From Mailhella massiliensis (GTDB lineage Bacteria; Desulfobacterota; Desulfovibrionia; Desulfovibrionales; Desulfovibrionaceae), in the NCBI RefSeq assembly GCF_900155525.1, contig NZ_LT706952.1, forward strand, positions 1,128,624-1,192,623: 64,000 nucleotides of DNA. Reading direction: 5' to 3'. The notes under the pieces are model-generated. The model saw nothing but the letters and a program-made list of their open reading frames with translations, had not been told where the DNA came from and made no database searches. Made by a program: the position numbers and the translations under genes. This document shows positions 1 through 8,754 of this stretch, one piece after another (within the stretch, counting starts at the first letter, position 1; each line of letters opens with the position of its first letter).

Positions 1-60
1 AATATGGCGCTGCCGTCATGGACAAGCCCCTCGGAACTCGGGGCAGACCCGGAACGTATG

Positions 61-83
61 GCTGTAAAAAACGTTTTTACAGC
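61..83. repeat. Perfect inverted repeat at the left edge
   Basis: Two 10-base arms (GCTGTAAAAA and TTTTTACAGC) flank the loop ACG. It lies 3' of the kinase gene that ends at 180. It could be part of a terminator or an operator for a gene beyond the left edge. No gene is visible in bases 1-179. Confidence 0.5.
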
Positions 84-179
84 AGGCTGCATACGCATCC
101 TTTCGCCCGTACCCGGGCTTTGCTCTTGTGTTCCGGGCGGGCGCGGCGGTACAGGACGGCCGCTTTTTTCAAAAAACCG

Positions 180-1091
180 TTATGCGCGCCCTTCCCTTTC
201 CGCAAGGAAGGCATCCACGTCTGCGGCAGTGGGAATGCCGTCCCAGCCGTGACCGTTGCGGCAGAGCAGCGTGGAAGTGGCGGAAGCACGACGCGCGGCT
301 TCCAGAACGCCGTAGCCCTGCGCGAGACTCGCGGCCATGGCGCCGTGGAACACGTCGCCCGCGCCCGTGCTGTCGGTGACCGGCACATCGGGGAAGGTGG
401 GCACGCGGCTGATGACGCCGTCAATATTCCACAGCGAGCCTTCCACGCCCTGAGTGGCGGCCACAACGCCCTTGCAGATACGGCCAAGCTCGGTCAGCGC
501 TTCCATGGTATCGTCGATGCCAAGCATCTTCTTCATGCCGAGATCGGCGCAGATGACGTAATCGGCCCTCTTTACGCAGGCAAGGTACCTCGGATCGTCG
601 GAAACGACGTCCACGTCGAGCAGCACCTTGATGCCCCGCTTTTCTGCTTCGTCCATGACGTGGGGCATGACGGGCAGCCAGCGCATGTCGCTCAGAATGA
701 GGGTATCGGAATCCAGCGTATCCACGGGCAGGGATTCGGCTCCGGCGTCCATGGCCGGATCGGTATAGGCGAGAATCTGGCGATCACCCGAGGGGTCCAC
801 CATGATGCAGGCGGAGGAAGTGCGGGAATTGGGGCAGATGACCATGCCGGAAACATCCACACCCTTGCTCGCCAGCAGATCCTTAAGCCACAGGCCCTCG
901 GCATCGTCGCCGACACGGCCCCAGAAGGCAGTCTTCACACCGAGGCGGGAAGCCGCGATGGCCGCGGTGGGCGCAGGGCCGCCGCCGCGCATGGTCAGGC
1001 TGGTCGTGCCCACCTTCTGGGGGCGGCTCATCAGTTCGGATACCTGATAGACTCGATCAAGGAACAGGTTGCCGATGCAGACAATATTCAT
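180..1091 (-). CDS. PfkB-family sugar kinase, probable sulfofructose kinase (YihV-like)
   Basis: This 303-residue ribokinase/PfkB protein has the N-terminal GGGPAPTAA segment and the C-terminal DSTGAGDVFHGA motif, which supplies the catalytic Asp and anion hole. By eye it resembles E. coli YihV, which phosphorylates 6-deoxy-6-sulfofructose at C1. Lys26 (PQK) aligns with YihV Lys27, and Arg137 (SDMRW) aligns with Arg138. Both are sulfonate-binding residues in YihV; the third, Asn109, is Ala here. The gene is last in the minus-strand sulfosugar cluster, 93 bases after the aldolase. The start is an ATG. Another PfkB specificity such as fructose or tagatose phosphates is possible, but the YihV-like residues and the neighbours favour sulfofructose. 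Confidence 0.75.
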   Translation of the reverse strand: MNIVCIGNLFLDRVYQVSELMSRPQKVGTTSLTMRGGGPAPTAAIAASRLGVKTAFWGRVGDDAEGLWLKDLLASKGVDVSGMVICPNSRTSSACIMVDPSGDRQILAYTDPAMDAGAESLPVDTLDSDTLILSDMRWLPVMPHVMDEAEKRGIKVLLDVDVVSDDPRYLACVKRADYVICADLGMKKMLGIDDTMEALTELGRICKGVVAATQGVEGSLWNIDGVISRVPTFPDVPVTDSTGAGDVFHGAMAASLAQGYGVLEAARRASATSTLLCRNGHGWDGIPTAADVDAFLAEREGRA

Positions 1092-1149
1092 ATTCAGGCT
1101 CTCATGGGCAACGAGCGGTGCTCCGCCCGTCTGTGGAGGAAAAAGGACT

Positions 1150-1173
1150 CCCGGCCGGAAGCCTCCGGCCGGG
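1150..1173 (-). terminator. GC-rich hairpin between aldolase and kinase genes
   Basis: CCCGGCCGG and CCGGCCGGG arms lie in the 93-base gap after the aldolase stop. On the minus strand a short T-rich run follows. It may be an attenuator that lowers kinase expression, or simply a processing hairpin. Confidence 0.4.
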
Positions 1174-1184
1174 AAGGAAAAGCT

Positions 1185-2075
1185 TTATTCGCCCTGCAGC
1201 AGATGTTCGGGCAGGGAGTTGCCGCTGACGGTACAGTCGGCCACACGGCCGGCGGAACCGAACAGCTCCATGTAGTGGGCGGCGAGAGCGCGCACGCCTT
1301 CGCGGCCGTCTTCCAGAAGGGCCAGCAGATCGCAGTCGGGTTCCACGGCGAGGCGTTCGCGGATGTGCTTCACGGCGGCGCACTTCAGCGCGGTGTTGAT
1401 GTTGATCTTGCGCAGACCGTTGCGGGTGGCGGTGCGGATGGCGTCTTCGGTCACGCCGGAAGCGCCGTGCAGCACCAGCGGCACGCCGATGGCGCTCAGG
1501 CGGCGCAGCAGATCCTGATCGAGATCCATGGAGCTGGTCTTCATGCCGTGGATGGAGCCGAGGGAAACGGCCAGGAAGTCGACGCCGGTACGTTCGGCGA
1601 ATTCGGCGGCCTGATCGGGATCGGTGTACATGATGTCGGCACGGCTGCCGCCGGGCATGGGCACTTCACCCACTTCACCTTCGGCGCTCGCGCCGTAGTC
1701 GTGGGCCATCTGCACCATTTCCTTCGTCATGCGGATGTTCTCTTCAAAGGACAGGGAAGAGCCGTCGAACATCACGGAAGAAGCGCCGAGACGCAGAGCC
1801 TTGCGGATGAGGCCGAGATCGCGGGCATGGTCGATGTGCAGGGCGAAACGGCCGTTGCTCTGTTCCATGGCGGAGAAGCACAGAGCCATGATGTTCTCCA
1901 TGCCGATGTGCTTGTAGGCCTGGGCGCCCAGAGCGAGAATGGCGGGGGCCTTCATTTCTTCAGCGGCCTTCACCACGCCGCCGAGGGTGGTGTAGTTGTG
2001 CACGTTGAAGTGACCGATGCACCAGTCTTTGGCGGGGTCGAGGGCAAGGAGTTCGTTCATTGTATAAAAGGGCAT
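1185..2075 (-). CDS. Class II (metal-dependent) ketose-bisphosphate aldolase, candidate sulfofructose-1-phosphate aldolase
   Basis: This 296-residue FbaA/GatY/KbaY-family aldolase carries the metal-ligand segments HIDHARD, SLGSIHG and LVLHGASG and the Schiff-base-independent class II layout. Members split a ketose 1-phosphate or bisphosphate into DHAP and an aldehyde using Zn2+. It lies between the mutarotase and the YihV-like kinase, so the likely substrate is 6-deoxy-6-sulfofructose-1-phosphate, giving DHAP and sulfolactaldehyde. Metal-dependent class II enzymes with this activity are known from other bacteria, unlike the class I YihT of E. coli. It differs clearly from the second class II aldolase at 28857. 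Tagatose- or fructose-bisphosphate activity cannot be excluded from sequence. Confidence 0.75.
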   Translation of the reverse strand: MPFYTMNELLALDPAKDWCIGHFNVHNYTTLGGVVKAAEEMKAPAILALGAQAYKHIGMENIMALCFSAMEQSNGRFALHIDHARDLGLIRKALRLGASSVMFDGSSLSFEENIRMTKEMVQMAHDYGASAEGEVGEVPMPGGSRADIMYTDPDQAAEFAERTGVDFLAVSLGSIHGMKTSSMDLDQDLLRRLSAIGVPLVLHGASGVTEDAIRTATRNGLRKININTALKCAAVKHIRERLAVEPDCDLLALLEDGREGVRALAAHYMELFGSAGRVADCTVSGNSLPEHLLQGE

Positions 2076-2159
2076 GGGGAACCTCGCAGAGATGTGAAAA
2101 GGTGGAAGGAATACGACGGGAGGGGCGGGAACATGCCGTGCTTCCGCCCCGGCCCTGCT

Positions 2160-3224
2160 TTACCAGCTGAAACGGTGCATGGTGTGCGTGGTGCGGGTTT
2201 CACCGGCCTTGAGCACAATGGAGGGGAAGGAAGGCTGGTTCGGCGCGTCGGGGAAGAACTGGGTTTCCAGGCACAGGGAGTTGAAGGCCTGATAGACCAC
2301 GCCGTCCTTGCCTTCCCAGTGACGCAGGCTCAGCTTGGAGCCGTTGTAGAACTGAATGCCGGGCAGATCGGTGGACACCGTCATGGTACGGCCGGAAACG
2401 GGATCGCGCAGTTCCGCGGCGAGGGTGAGCCCGGCTTCGGAGGAAGGCGTGCCGTTCAGCACATAGTTCACGTCGATCATGCGGTCGGGCAGGCCGGGCA
2501 GAGCCATCTGATCGCCGATGCGCTTCATGGAGGTGAAGTCGTAGGCGGGGTCCTTGGCCACGGGGCGGATTTCACCGGTGGGGATCATGTTGCTCTGCAC
2601 GGGGGTGTAGGCATCGGCATACAGGCGCAGTTCGTGACCTTCGATGCTGGGAGAATCGTGGCCCGCAAGGTTGTAGTAGTTATGGTTGGCGAGATTGACG
2701 ATGGTGTCCTGCTCCTTGGCGGTGGCGGTGAAGTTCATGGCCACGCCGTTGTCTTCATCGAGGCTGATTTCGGCCACGACGTCGAGTTCGCCGGGGTAGC
2801 CCTGTTCGCCGTCTTCAGAGGTTCTGCGCAGAACGACGCGGGAAACGCCGTCCTTTTCTTCCGCTTCGGACGTCCACACATACTTGTCGAAGCCGCGGAG
2901 ACCGCCGTGCAGATGCTGACCGGTGGGGCCTTCGTTGCAGGGCAGATGATAGGTCTTGCCGTTCAGAGTGAATTCGCCGTTATGGATGCGGTTGGCCACA
3001 CGACCGGCGAGAATGCCGTAGCAGGGATGACCGTAGAGGTACTGGGCGAGATTGTCGAAGCCCAGGATCACGTCGGCGGAACCGGTCTTGCCCGGCACCA
3101 CGAGGCGGCGCATGATGCAGCCGTAATCGAGCACTTCCACTTCCATGCCGTTCTTGTTGGAAAGCACGGTGGCTTTGATATCCTGATTCCAGAATCTGCC
3201 GAAAGGTTTGACGCTGACAGCCAT
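2160..3224 (-). CDS. Aldose 1-epimerase (mutarotase), GalM family
   Basis: The 354-residue protein matches the GalM family over its whole length. It has the HLHGG loop near residue 95, the ANHNYYNL segment with the catalytic His near residue 180, and the C-terminal LETQFFPD motif with the catalytic Glu. It interconverts alpha and beta anomers of free aldoses. In this cluster it would equilibrate the sugar released by the GH31 glycosidase before isomerisation, the role YihR has in sulfoquinovose breakdown. The MAVSVKPF start was chosen because GGAGAA sits just upstream. Confidence 0.85.
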   Translation of the reverse strand: MAVSVKPFGRFWNQDIKATVLSNKNGMEVEVLDYGCIMRRLVVPGKTGSADVILGFDNLAQYLYGHPCYGILAGRVANRIHNGEFTLNGKTYHLPCNEGPTGQHLHGGLRGFDKYVWTSEAEEKDGVSRVVLRRTSEDGEQGYPGELDVVAEISLDEDNGVAMNFTATAKEQDTIVNLANHNYYNLAGHDSPSIEGHELRLYADAYTPVQSNMIPTGEIRPVAKDPAYDFTSMKRIGDQMALPGLPDRMIDVNYVLNGTPSSEAGLTLAAELRDPVSGRTMTVSTDLPGIQFYNGSKLSLRHWEGKDGVVYQAFNSLCLETQFFPDAPNQPSFPSIVLKAGETRTTHTMHRFSW

Positions 3225-3370
3225 GATGATTCTCCACAAAAGAAGGGTAACAGAGAAAAAAAAGGGTCGGCAGGCAACCGGCCTCCCGTCCGCGGGCGCG
3301 GATGCGCCTTTTCATGACGGTTTTGTCCAAACGCCTCACCCGCTGGGGCGCTTGGAGAAAGCCTCATGCA

Positions 3371-3395
3371 GGCCGGGGGACAAAATCCCCCGGCC
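3371..3395. repeat. Perfect intergenic hairpin
   Basis: GGCCGGGGGA and its complement are separated by CAAAA, between the TRAP DctP gene and the mutarotase gene. There is no T-tract on the minus side. It is probably an mRNA-stabilising or processing hairpin that raises the level of the upstream binding-protein message. Confidence 0.45.
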
Positions 3396-3410
3396 GAAAA
3401 ACTCACAAGA

Positions 3411-4466
3411 CTACTTCAGAGCGTCGAAGGAAGCACGACGGTTCTGTTCGAACTTGGAAGCATTGGCGATGGCCGCATCGAGTTCCTTCAGGAATTCAGC
3501 GCCGCCTTCGGTTTCATTCAGATACATTTCACGCAGGGGCTTCACCACTTCGATGAACTGGGCCTTTTCTTCAGCAGTGGGGAAGTAGGTCTGACCGCCG
3601 GCCTTGGCAAAGGCAGCGTAAGCGGGACGTTCCATATCCATCTGCACGCCGTTTTCCACAATACCCATCAGCTTGAAGCCGTCGATGAGGGCATCCTGGA
3701 ATTCCTTGGGCAGGCTCTTGAAGTAGCTGGCGTTCATGAACCAGGCGGAGAACATGAAGTTGTGGCCGTCGAGGGTCATGTACTTGGCCTTTTCATGCAG
3801 ACGCACGGCGGTGAGGTCGGTGATGGAGTTCAGGGTGCCGTCCACCACGCCCTTGCTCAGAGCGTCATACACTTCCATGAAGGGGATGGGGGTGGGGGAA
3901 GCGCCGTTCAGACGAACCTGTTCCTGCTGCACCTTGTTTTCCACGGTACGGAGCTTGAGGCCCTTCAGGTCGGCGGGGCTCTTCACGGGATGCTTGGCGT
4001 TGGCGTAGTTTCTCCAGCCGGCGCTGTTGGAAAGGCTCATCATGAGGAGCTTGCCGTCGGTGTTCTTGTAGATGAGTTCACGCAGCTTGTCTTCGAAGGG
4101 GCCGGAGAGCACGTTCTGAGCCACGGTTTCGGAAGGCATGATGTAGGGAATATCCAGAGCGGCGATGGGAGGATACACCACGGCGATGCCGCCGGCGGTG
4201 GCGGGGTAGATGTGCACCACGCCGGCTTCCAGGGCCTGGAAGCATTCGATGGGATTGCCGCAGAGCTGGGCGCCGGCATAGATGTCGATCTGCAGTTCGC
4301 CGCCGGTACGGTTTTCCACATACTGCTTCAGGAACAGGGTGGAGGCATGCTCGGCGGTTCCTTCATTGGAAAGGAAGTCGAGGTTCAGCACGGTCTTGGC
4401 TTCGGCGGCGCAGGCCAGGCCAAGTACGAGGGACAGGGAGACGACGGACTTCACAAAGCCTTTCAT
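3411..4466 (-). CDS. TRAP transporter periplasmic solute-binding protein DctP
   Basis: This 351-residue protein begins with a Sec signal peptide (MKGFVKSVVSLSLVLGLACA, likely cleaved after AEA) followed by the DctP fold. The conserved LKLRTVEN and PFMEVYDALSKGVVDG segments carry the family's ligand-contact Arg near residue 170. It captures an organic anion in the periplasm and delivers it to DctQM. Sulfonates such as isethionate, taurine and DHPS are imported by TRAP systems in related bacteria. A sulfoquinovose, glyceryl-sulfoquinovose or DHPS ligand is therefore likely from context but not proven. Confidence 0.85.
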   Translation of the reverse strand: MKGFVKSVVSLSLVLGLACAAEAKTVLNLDFLSNEGTAEHASTLFLKQYVENRTGGELQIDIYAGAQLCGNPIECFQALEAGVVHIYPATAGGIAVVYPPIAALDIPYIMPSETVAQNVLSGPFEDKLRELIYKNTDGKLLMMSLSNSAGWRNYANAKHPVKSPADLKGLKLRTVENKVQQEQVRLNGASPTPIPFMEVYDALSKGVVDGTLNSITDLTAVRLHEKAKYMTLDGHNFMFSAWFMNASYFKSLPKEFQDALIDGFKLMGIVENGVQMDMERPAYAAFAKAGGQTYFPTAEEKAQFIEVVKPLREMYLNETEGGAEFLKELDAAIANASKFEQNRRASFDALK

Positions 4467-4542
4467 AGGGATATCCTTTCGTTAAAGGTTTATGTGCCGT
4501 GGACGGCCGCGCTAAGCGGCCGCATCCTACGCGGATTCGGGG

Positions 4543-4571
4543 CTGATCCGGCCCTCAGGGGCCGGATCAGC
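4543..4571. repeat. Hairpin between dctM and dctP
   Basis: CTGATCCGGCCC pairs with GGGCCGGATCAG around a four-to-five-base loop just 3' of the dctM stop. A second smaller inverted repeat, GCGGCCGC-type, lies at 4505-4522. The pair fits differential expression of the binding protein relative to the membrane subunits. Confidence 0.45.
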
Positions 4572-4575
4572 GAAC

Positions 4576-5889
4576 TTACATGAGGCCCCAGGCCTTGGGC
4601 AGGAACAGAACGGTTTCGGGGAAGTAGCTGAAGACGCACAGCAGCGCGGCAAGCACTGCGAAGAAGGGCAGCATTTCCTTGACCAGCTTGTCCAGGCTGA
4701 CGCCGCTGATGCCCTGCGTCACGAAGAGCACCAGGCCCATGGGAGGAGTGATGAGACCGATGGTGAGGTTGATGACCATGACCACGCCGAAGTGGATGGG
4801 GTCGATGCCCACGGCCTCCATGGCGGGAGCGAGGATGGGGCCGAGGATCAGGATGGTGGGACCGGCGTCCATGATGCAGCCGACCAGAAGCAGCGTGATG
4901 TTGACGAGCAGGAACAGCAGGTACGGATCGCTCGTGAGGGCCACCAGGGCGGAACCGAGCATCTGCGGGGTATGGCGCAGGCTCACCACGGAGGCAAACG
5001 CCACGGCCGCACCCACGAGGATGAGGATCTTGGCGGAAGCGATGGCGGAGTTCGCAAAAATGTGAGGAAGCTGAGAGGGCTTGATCTCACGGGTGTAGAA
5101 CACGCCGAGCAGCAGGGCATAGAAGGCCGCGATGGCCGCAGCTTCCGTAGCCGTCATGATGCCGCCGAGGATGCCGCCCATGAGGATGACGGGGGTACCC
5201 AGGGGCAGGATGGCCTTCTTGGCAGCCTGGCCGCGTTCCGCCCAGCTCGCACGGGGCTTGGGATCGGGGAACACGCCGGAACGGGCACGGAAGGCGATGA
5301 CCGACATGAGGCCGCCCGCAATCATGAGGCCGGGAATGATGCCGCCCGCGAACATGGCCGCCACGGAGCAGTTTTCCACGAAGGCGTACATGATCATGAG
5401 GCCGCTCGGCGGAATGATGGGGGCGAGAATACCGGCGGAAGCGATGATGGCCGCGGAGATGCCTTCAGGATACTTCATTCTCTTCATGGCCGGAATGAGC
5501 ATGCCGCCCAGAGCCGAGGCGTCGGCCACGGCGGAACCGGAACCGCCGGAGAGCATGACGGAGGCCAGCACGCACACATGACCGAGACCGCCGCGGAAGT
5601 GCCCGATGAGGGATTCGGCAAAGGTCACGATACGCACGGTCACACCGCCGGCGCTCATGAGTTCGCCGGCAAGAACGAAGAAGGGAAGCGCCATGAGGGC
5701 GAAGCTGTCGACGCCGTTCCACAGACGCTGCATCAGCAGGGGGAAGAAGGCCCACTGGCCGTTCTGAGCAAGGTCGATACCCGGCGCGAGCAGAAGCACA
5801 TAGACTATGGGAAGACCTATGAGCACAAGGCCGAGGAAGTAGACCAGATAAAACATTTTGAGTGCTGCGATCTTAGCAATGATATTCAT
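4576..5889 (-). CDS. TRAP transporter large membrane subunit DctM
   Basis: The 437-residue integral membrane protein has about twelve hydrophobic segments and typical DctM motifs such as SGGSGSAVADA and IIPPSGLMI, and ends with a hydrophobic helix. It forms the cation-coupled permease channel with DctQ. The gene begins 47 bases after dctQ and precedes dctP, a complete TRAP operon inside the sulfosugar cluster. The substrate is inferred only from context. Confidence 0.9.
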   Translation of the reverse strand: MNIIAKIAALKMFYLVYFLGLVLIGLPIVYVLLLAPGIDLAQNGQWAFFPLLMQRLWNGVDSFALMALPFFVLAGELMSAGGVTVRIVTFAESLIGHFRGGLGHVCVLASVMLSGGSGSAVADASALGGMLIPAMKRMKYPEGISAAIIASAGILAPIIPPSGLMIMYAFVENCSVAAMFAGGIIPGLMIAGGLMSVIAFRARSGVFPDPKPRASWAERGQAAKKAILPLGTPVILMGGILGGIMTATEAAAIAAFYALLLGVFYTREIKPSQLPHIFANSAIASAKILILVGAAVAFASVVSLRHTPQMLGSALVALTSDPYLLFLLVNITLLLVGCIMDAGPTILILGPILAPAMEAVGIDPIHFGVVMVINLTIGLITPPMGLVLFVTQGISGVSLDKLVKEMLPFFAVLAALLCVFSYFPETVLFLPKAWGLM

Positions 5890-5936
5890 GAAAAACTCCG
5901 GAAATCATGGATATTTCAGCAGTAACGCCGTCTGGA

Positions 5937-6461
5937 TCAAGCCGCGCGGCTTTCATCGAGTTCCTTCAGCCTGTCCGGGTTGCCGAGGCAGGGAATAAGC
6001 TTGAGGAACCACAGCAGACTGGCAAGAAACGTCATGCAGAAGCTGTAGGGCAACACGATGGAAACAATCCACATGGGCAGCTGCATGGCCATGCTGACGG
6101 CGGAGAAGGAGCGCTGGATATAGAAGTAGGACTGGTACACGCACACCGAAAGCACAACAAGAGCCAGGGCTTCGGTAATGATGGCCAGCACCACGCCTGT
6201 GAAGGTATGACGCATGCGCTGCACAAGAAAGTCCAGAGCCACCAGTTCCCCGCGCTGCTGCGCGTAGGGGAAGAGCAGGAAGGTGATCCACACCATCATG
6301 AAGCGGGCGCTCTCTTCCGTCCAGGTGATGCTGTAACCGAAGCAGTAACGCAGAATAACATTCAGCGTCACCACGGCCAGCATACCCGCCATGAGCACGG
6401 TGCTGATCTTGACGGCTACGCCGTTGATCCGCCTGATCAGATTGTCAAGCATATTCAGCAT
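5937..6461 (-). CDS. TRAP transporter small membrane subunit DctQ
   Basis: The 174-residue protein has four hydrophobic segments and the family signature TWTEESARFMMVW near residue 60. It is the small permease subunit that partners DctM. Its ATG overlaps the GH31 stop codon region by seven bases, so the two are probably translationally coupled. GGAGGAAA lies just upstream of the start. Confidence 0.88.
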   Translation of the reverse strand: MLNMLDNLIRRINGVAVKISTVLMAGMLAVVTLNVILRYCFGYSITWTEESARFMMVWITFLLFPYAQQRGELVALDFLVQRMRHTFTGVVLAIITEALALVVLSVCVYQSYFYIQRSFSAVSMAMQLPMWIVSIVLPYSFCMTFLASLLWFLKLIPCLGNPDRLKELDESRAA

Positions 6462-8638
6462 ATATTTCCTCCGGAAAAAATATATTCATGAAGCTTTTCC
6501 GGTTCCACGACGCTCACATGAGCGGCGGGAACAAGCTTTCCGTTTTCAAAGGCGACTTCGTCGTCGTAGGTGCAGGAATTTTCCGCAGCTTCACCGAATA
6601 CGGTCACAGCTGCAATGCGCTTTCCGTTTTCGATTTCGCCGGTATGGCTCACCACGGGACCGAGCTTGAGCACCGCACCTTCGCGCACGAAGACGGGGAT
6701 GCGGTCAAGCGCGACGGTTTCTTCCACGGTACGGTCGCCGGCAACGGCCTTGCCCGTCCAGAAGTCGTACCAGGTGCCCTTGGGCAGACGATAGCGCACC
6801 TTGCCGCCTTCGCGGACCACGGGCACGACGAGCAGACTGTCGCCCAGCATGTACTGAAGTTCGAAGGGCCACACTTCGGGCTGATCGGGGAAGGAAAGCA
6901 CCATGGAGCGCATGAGAGGCATACCCGTGGCGGCCGCCTGAGCGCTGGCGTCGGACAGATAGGGGATGAGGCGGTAGCGCAGACGCACCCAGCGGCGGCA
7001 GATGTCTTCCGCTTCAGCGCCGTAGGCCCAGGGTTCGCGCGGTCCTATGCCGTGGAAACGCATGTGGGAGCCGAGAGCTCCGGCTTCGGTCCAGCGCACG
7101 AACAGTTCGGGCGTGGGCTGATCGCCGTAGAAGCCGCCGATGTCGGAGGAATAGTAGGGAACGCCGCTCATGCCCCAGGAAAGACCGCCGAGGATGGAAC
7201 CGGCAAGTCCGCCCCAGCTGGACTGGGAGTCGCCCGCCCACTGGATGGGAGCCCGCTGGCTGCCCGCCCAGCCGGAACGGGACCAGCAGAGTGCGTTTTC
7301 GCCATAGTAACGGCGTCCGGCTTCGTAGACGCAGAGGTTGTACAGCAGAGAATACACGTTGTGGATGCGGATGCCGTCGTCGCCGTTGCAGGCGTACATG
7401 TCGGGCAGCACCTGTTCGCCGAAGTCGGCCTTGATGCAGTCCACACCGGCATCAAACAGTTCCTTGTGGCGGCCGCACCAGTATTCCCAGGCTTCGGGAT
7501 TGGTGAAGTCCACAAGGCCGCTGTTGGGCAGCTGGGTCAGGACCTGACCGAAGGGGCCGGGATCAAAGGCGTATTCATAGGCCTTGCCGTCCTTGTCGCG
7601 GAGCAGCCAGCCCTTTTCCGCCATTTCGCCGAAGAGCTTGTTCTTGATGGAGACCAGCGGATATTCCCACACGCAGATCTTGTAGTTCATGGCCTTCAAG
7701 GAATCGCAGAAGGCCTTGGGATCGTCGTAACGGGTGGGGTCCCATTCAAAGGCGAAGCGGGTGTCGGTATCCTGCCAGGCGCGGCCGTCGATGGTGATCA
7801 CGTCGCAGGGCACGTCCATCTCACGCATCTTGGAAGCGGCTTCCAGCGTTTCGGCGGGCACGCGGTAGTAGGCCTTGGAGAGCCAGAGGCCGAGGCTCCA
7901 CACCGGGGCCTTGGCGGCACGGCCGGTGAGGTGCGTGTAGCGGCGCAGTATTTCGGCGGGGGTATCGCCGAAGAGGAAGAACAGATCGAGCACGGCGTCC
8001 TTCACGTCGAGGCAGAGGCTCTGGTTGGCCCACTGCTGATAGCCGACGCCGATGCGCACATAGGCGGGAGTGTTCACGAACACGCCGTAACCTTCGGGAG
8101 ACCACACGAAGGGGCAGTTCTTGTAGCAGACGGAGCTGTTCACGCCGAGGGCGTCTTCATTCCACATGTCCAGCAGCATACCGCGGCGGTTCAGCCCCGC
8201 GTAGTTCTCGCCGCCGCCGTACACGGCCACGCCGAAGGGCAGGCCCAGAGCGGCAAACCAGCCTTCTTCCGTGGCGGCCACGGGAGGCAGGCGGAACTTG
8301 CGCACGAAGTGGCTGTCTTCGGTGACGGGCAGCACGACCTTGCCGTTCTTTTCCAGGCTGTAGGTCAGGGGGGAGCGGGTCAGACGAAGCGCGTATTCAC
8401 CGCTGGAGCAGAGCACATCATCCTGGCTTTCCAGCACATTCAGGGCCAGACGTTCGTCCTTGGCGCATACAATACCGTAATCGTTGACCTCAGCGTCGCC
8501 GAGGCGGACGCGGAAGCAGCCTTCCGCATACACCGTGACCTCAAGCTTTCCGACATCGGTGGAAAAAACAGCCTTGTTCTCGGCAAGAGAAGCCAGGGCC
8601 AGCCCCTTGCATGGGGATAGATTCTCAAATTTCTGCAT
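6455..8638 (-). CDS. GH31 family alpha-glycosidase (YicI-like)
   Basis: This 727-residue cytoplasmic glycoside hydrolase closely follows E. coli YicI. The nucleophile is Asp405 (KADFGEQ) and the probable acid/base is Asp470 (WAGDSQ), with the GGLSWGMSG and SDIGGF segments downstream. There is no signal peptide. It should release a sugar from an alpha-glycoside brought in by the adjacent TRAP system. Sulfoquinovosidases (YihQ) are also GH31, but their Arg-x-x-Trp sulfonate-binding pair is not visible: the aligned stretch reads DTRFAFEW. It may be an alpha-xylosidase or glucosidase, or a divergent sulfoquinovosidase. Family certainty is high; substrate certainty is low. Confidence 0.82.
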   Translation of the reverse strand: MQKFENLSPCKGLALASLAENKAVFSTDVGKLEVTVYAEGCFRVRLGDAEVNDYGIVCAKDERLALNVLESQDDVLCSSGEYALRLTRSPLTYSLEKNGKVVLPVTEDSHFVRKFRLPPVAATEEGWFAALGLPFGVAVYGGGENYAGLNRRGMLLDMWNEDALGVNSSVCYKNCPFVWSPEGYGVFVNTPAYVRIGVGYQQWANQSLCLDVKDAVLDLFFLFGDTPAEILRRYTHLTGRAAKAPVWSLGLWLSKAYYRVPAETLEAASKMREMDVPCDVITIDGRAWQDTDTRFAFEWDPTRYDDPKAFCDSLKAMNYKICVWEYPLVSIKNKLFGEMAEKGWLLRDKDGKAYEYAFDPGPFGQVLTQLPNSGLVDFTNPEAWEYWCGRHKELFDAGVDCIKADFGEQVLPDMYACNGDDGIRIHNVYSLLYNLCVYEAGRRYYGENALCWSRSGWAGSQRAPIQWAGDSQSSWGGLAGSILGGLSWGMSGVPYYSSDIGGFYGDQPTPELFVRWTEAGALGSHMRFHGIGPREPWAYGAEAEDICRRWVRLRYRLIPYLSDASAQAAATGMPLMRSMVLSFPDQPEVWPFELQYMLGDSLLVVPVVREGGKVRYRLPKGTWYDFWTGKAVAGDRTVEETVALDRIPVFVREGAVLKLGPVVSHTGEIENGKRIAAVTVFGEAAENSCTYDDEVAFENGKLVPAAHVSVVEPEKLHEYIFSGGNIC

Positions 8639-8754
8639 AGTGCTCTGCCTTGTTCTGCTATGACTTATGTTGCAAAGAAATTTCTTCGGAAATAGGGAAA
8701 CAGTCGGATACGAAAACGGAGACGAACCGTTACGGCCCGCCTCCGTTCCCTGTA

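Noticed and set aside
18-3317. Very long plus-strand open frame (1099 codons) opposite the kinase, aldolase and mutarotase genes
   Set aside because: It is antisense to three well-supported genes, is rich in His, Gly and Ala as expected from GC-skewed codons, and has no recognisable domain.
3371-3395. CRISPR-like or REP array from the many GC hairpins
   Set aside because: The hairpins differ in sequence and are isolated at gene ends; no regularly spaced repeats exist in the window.
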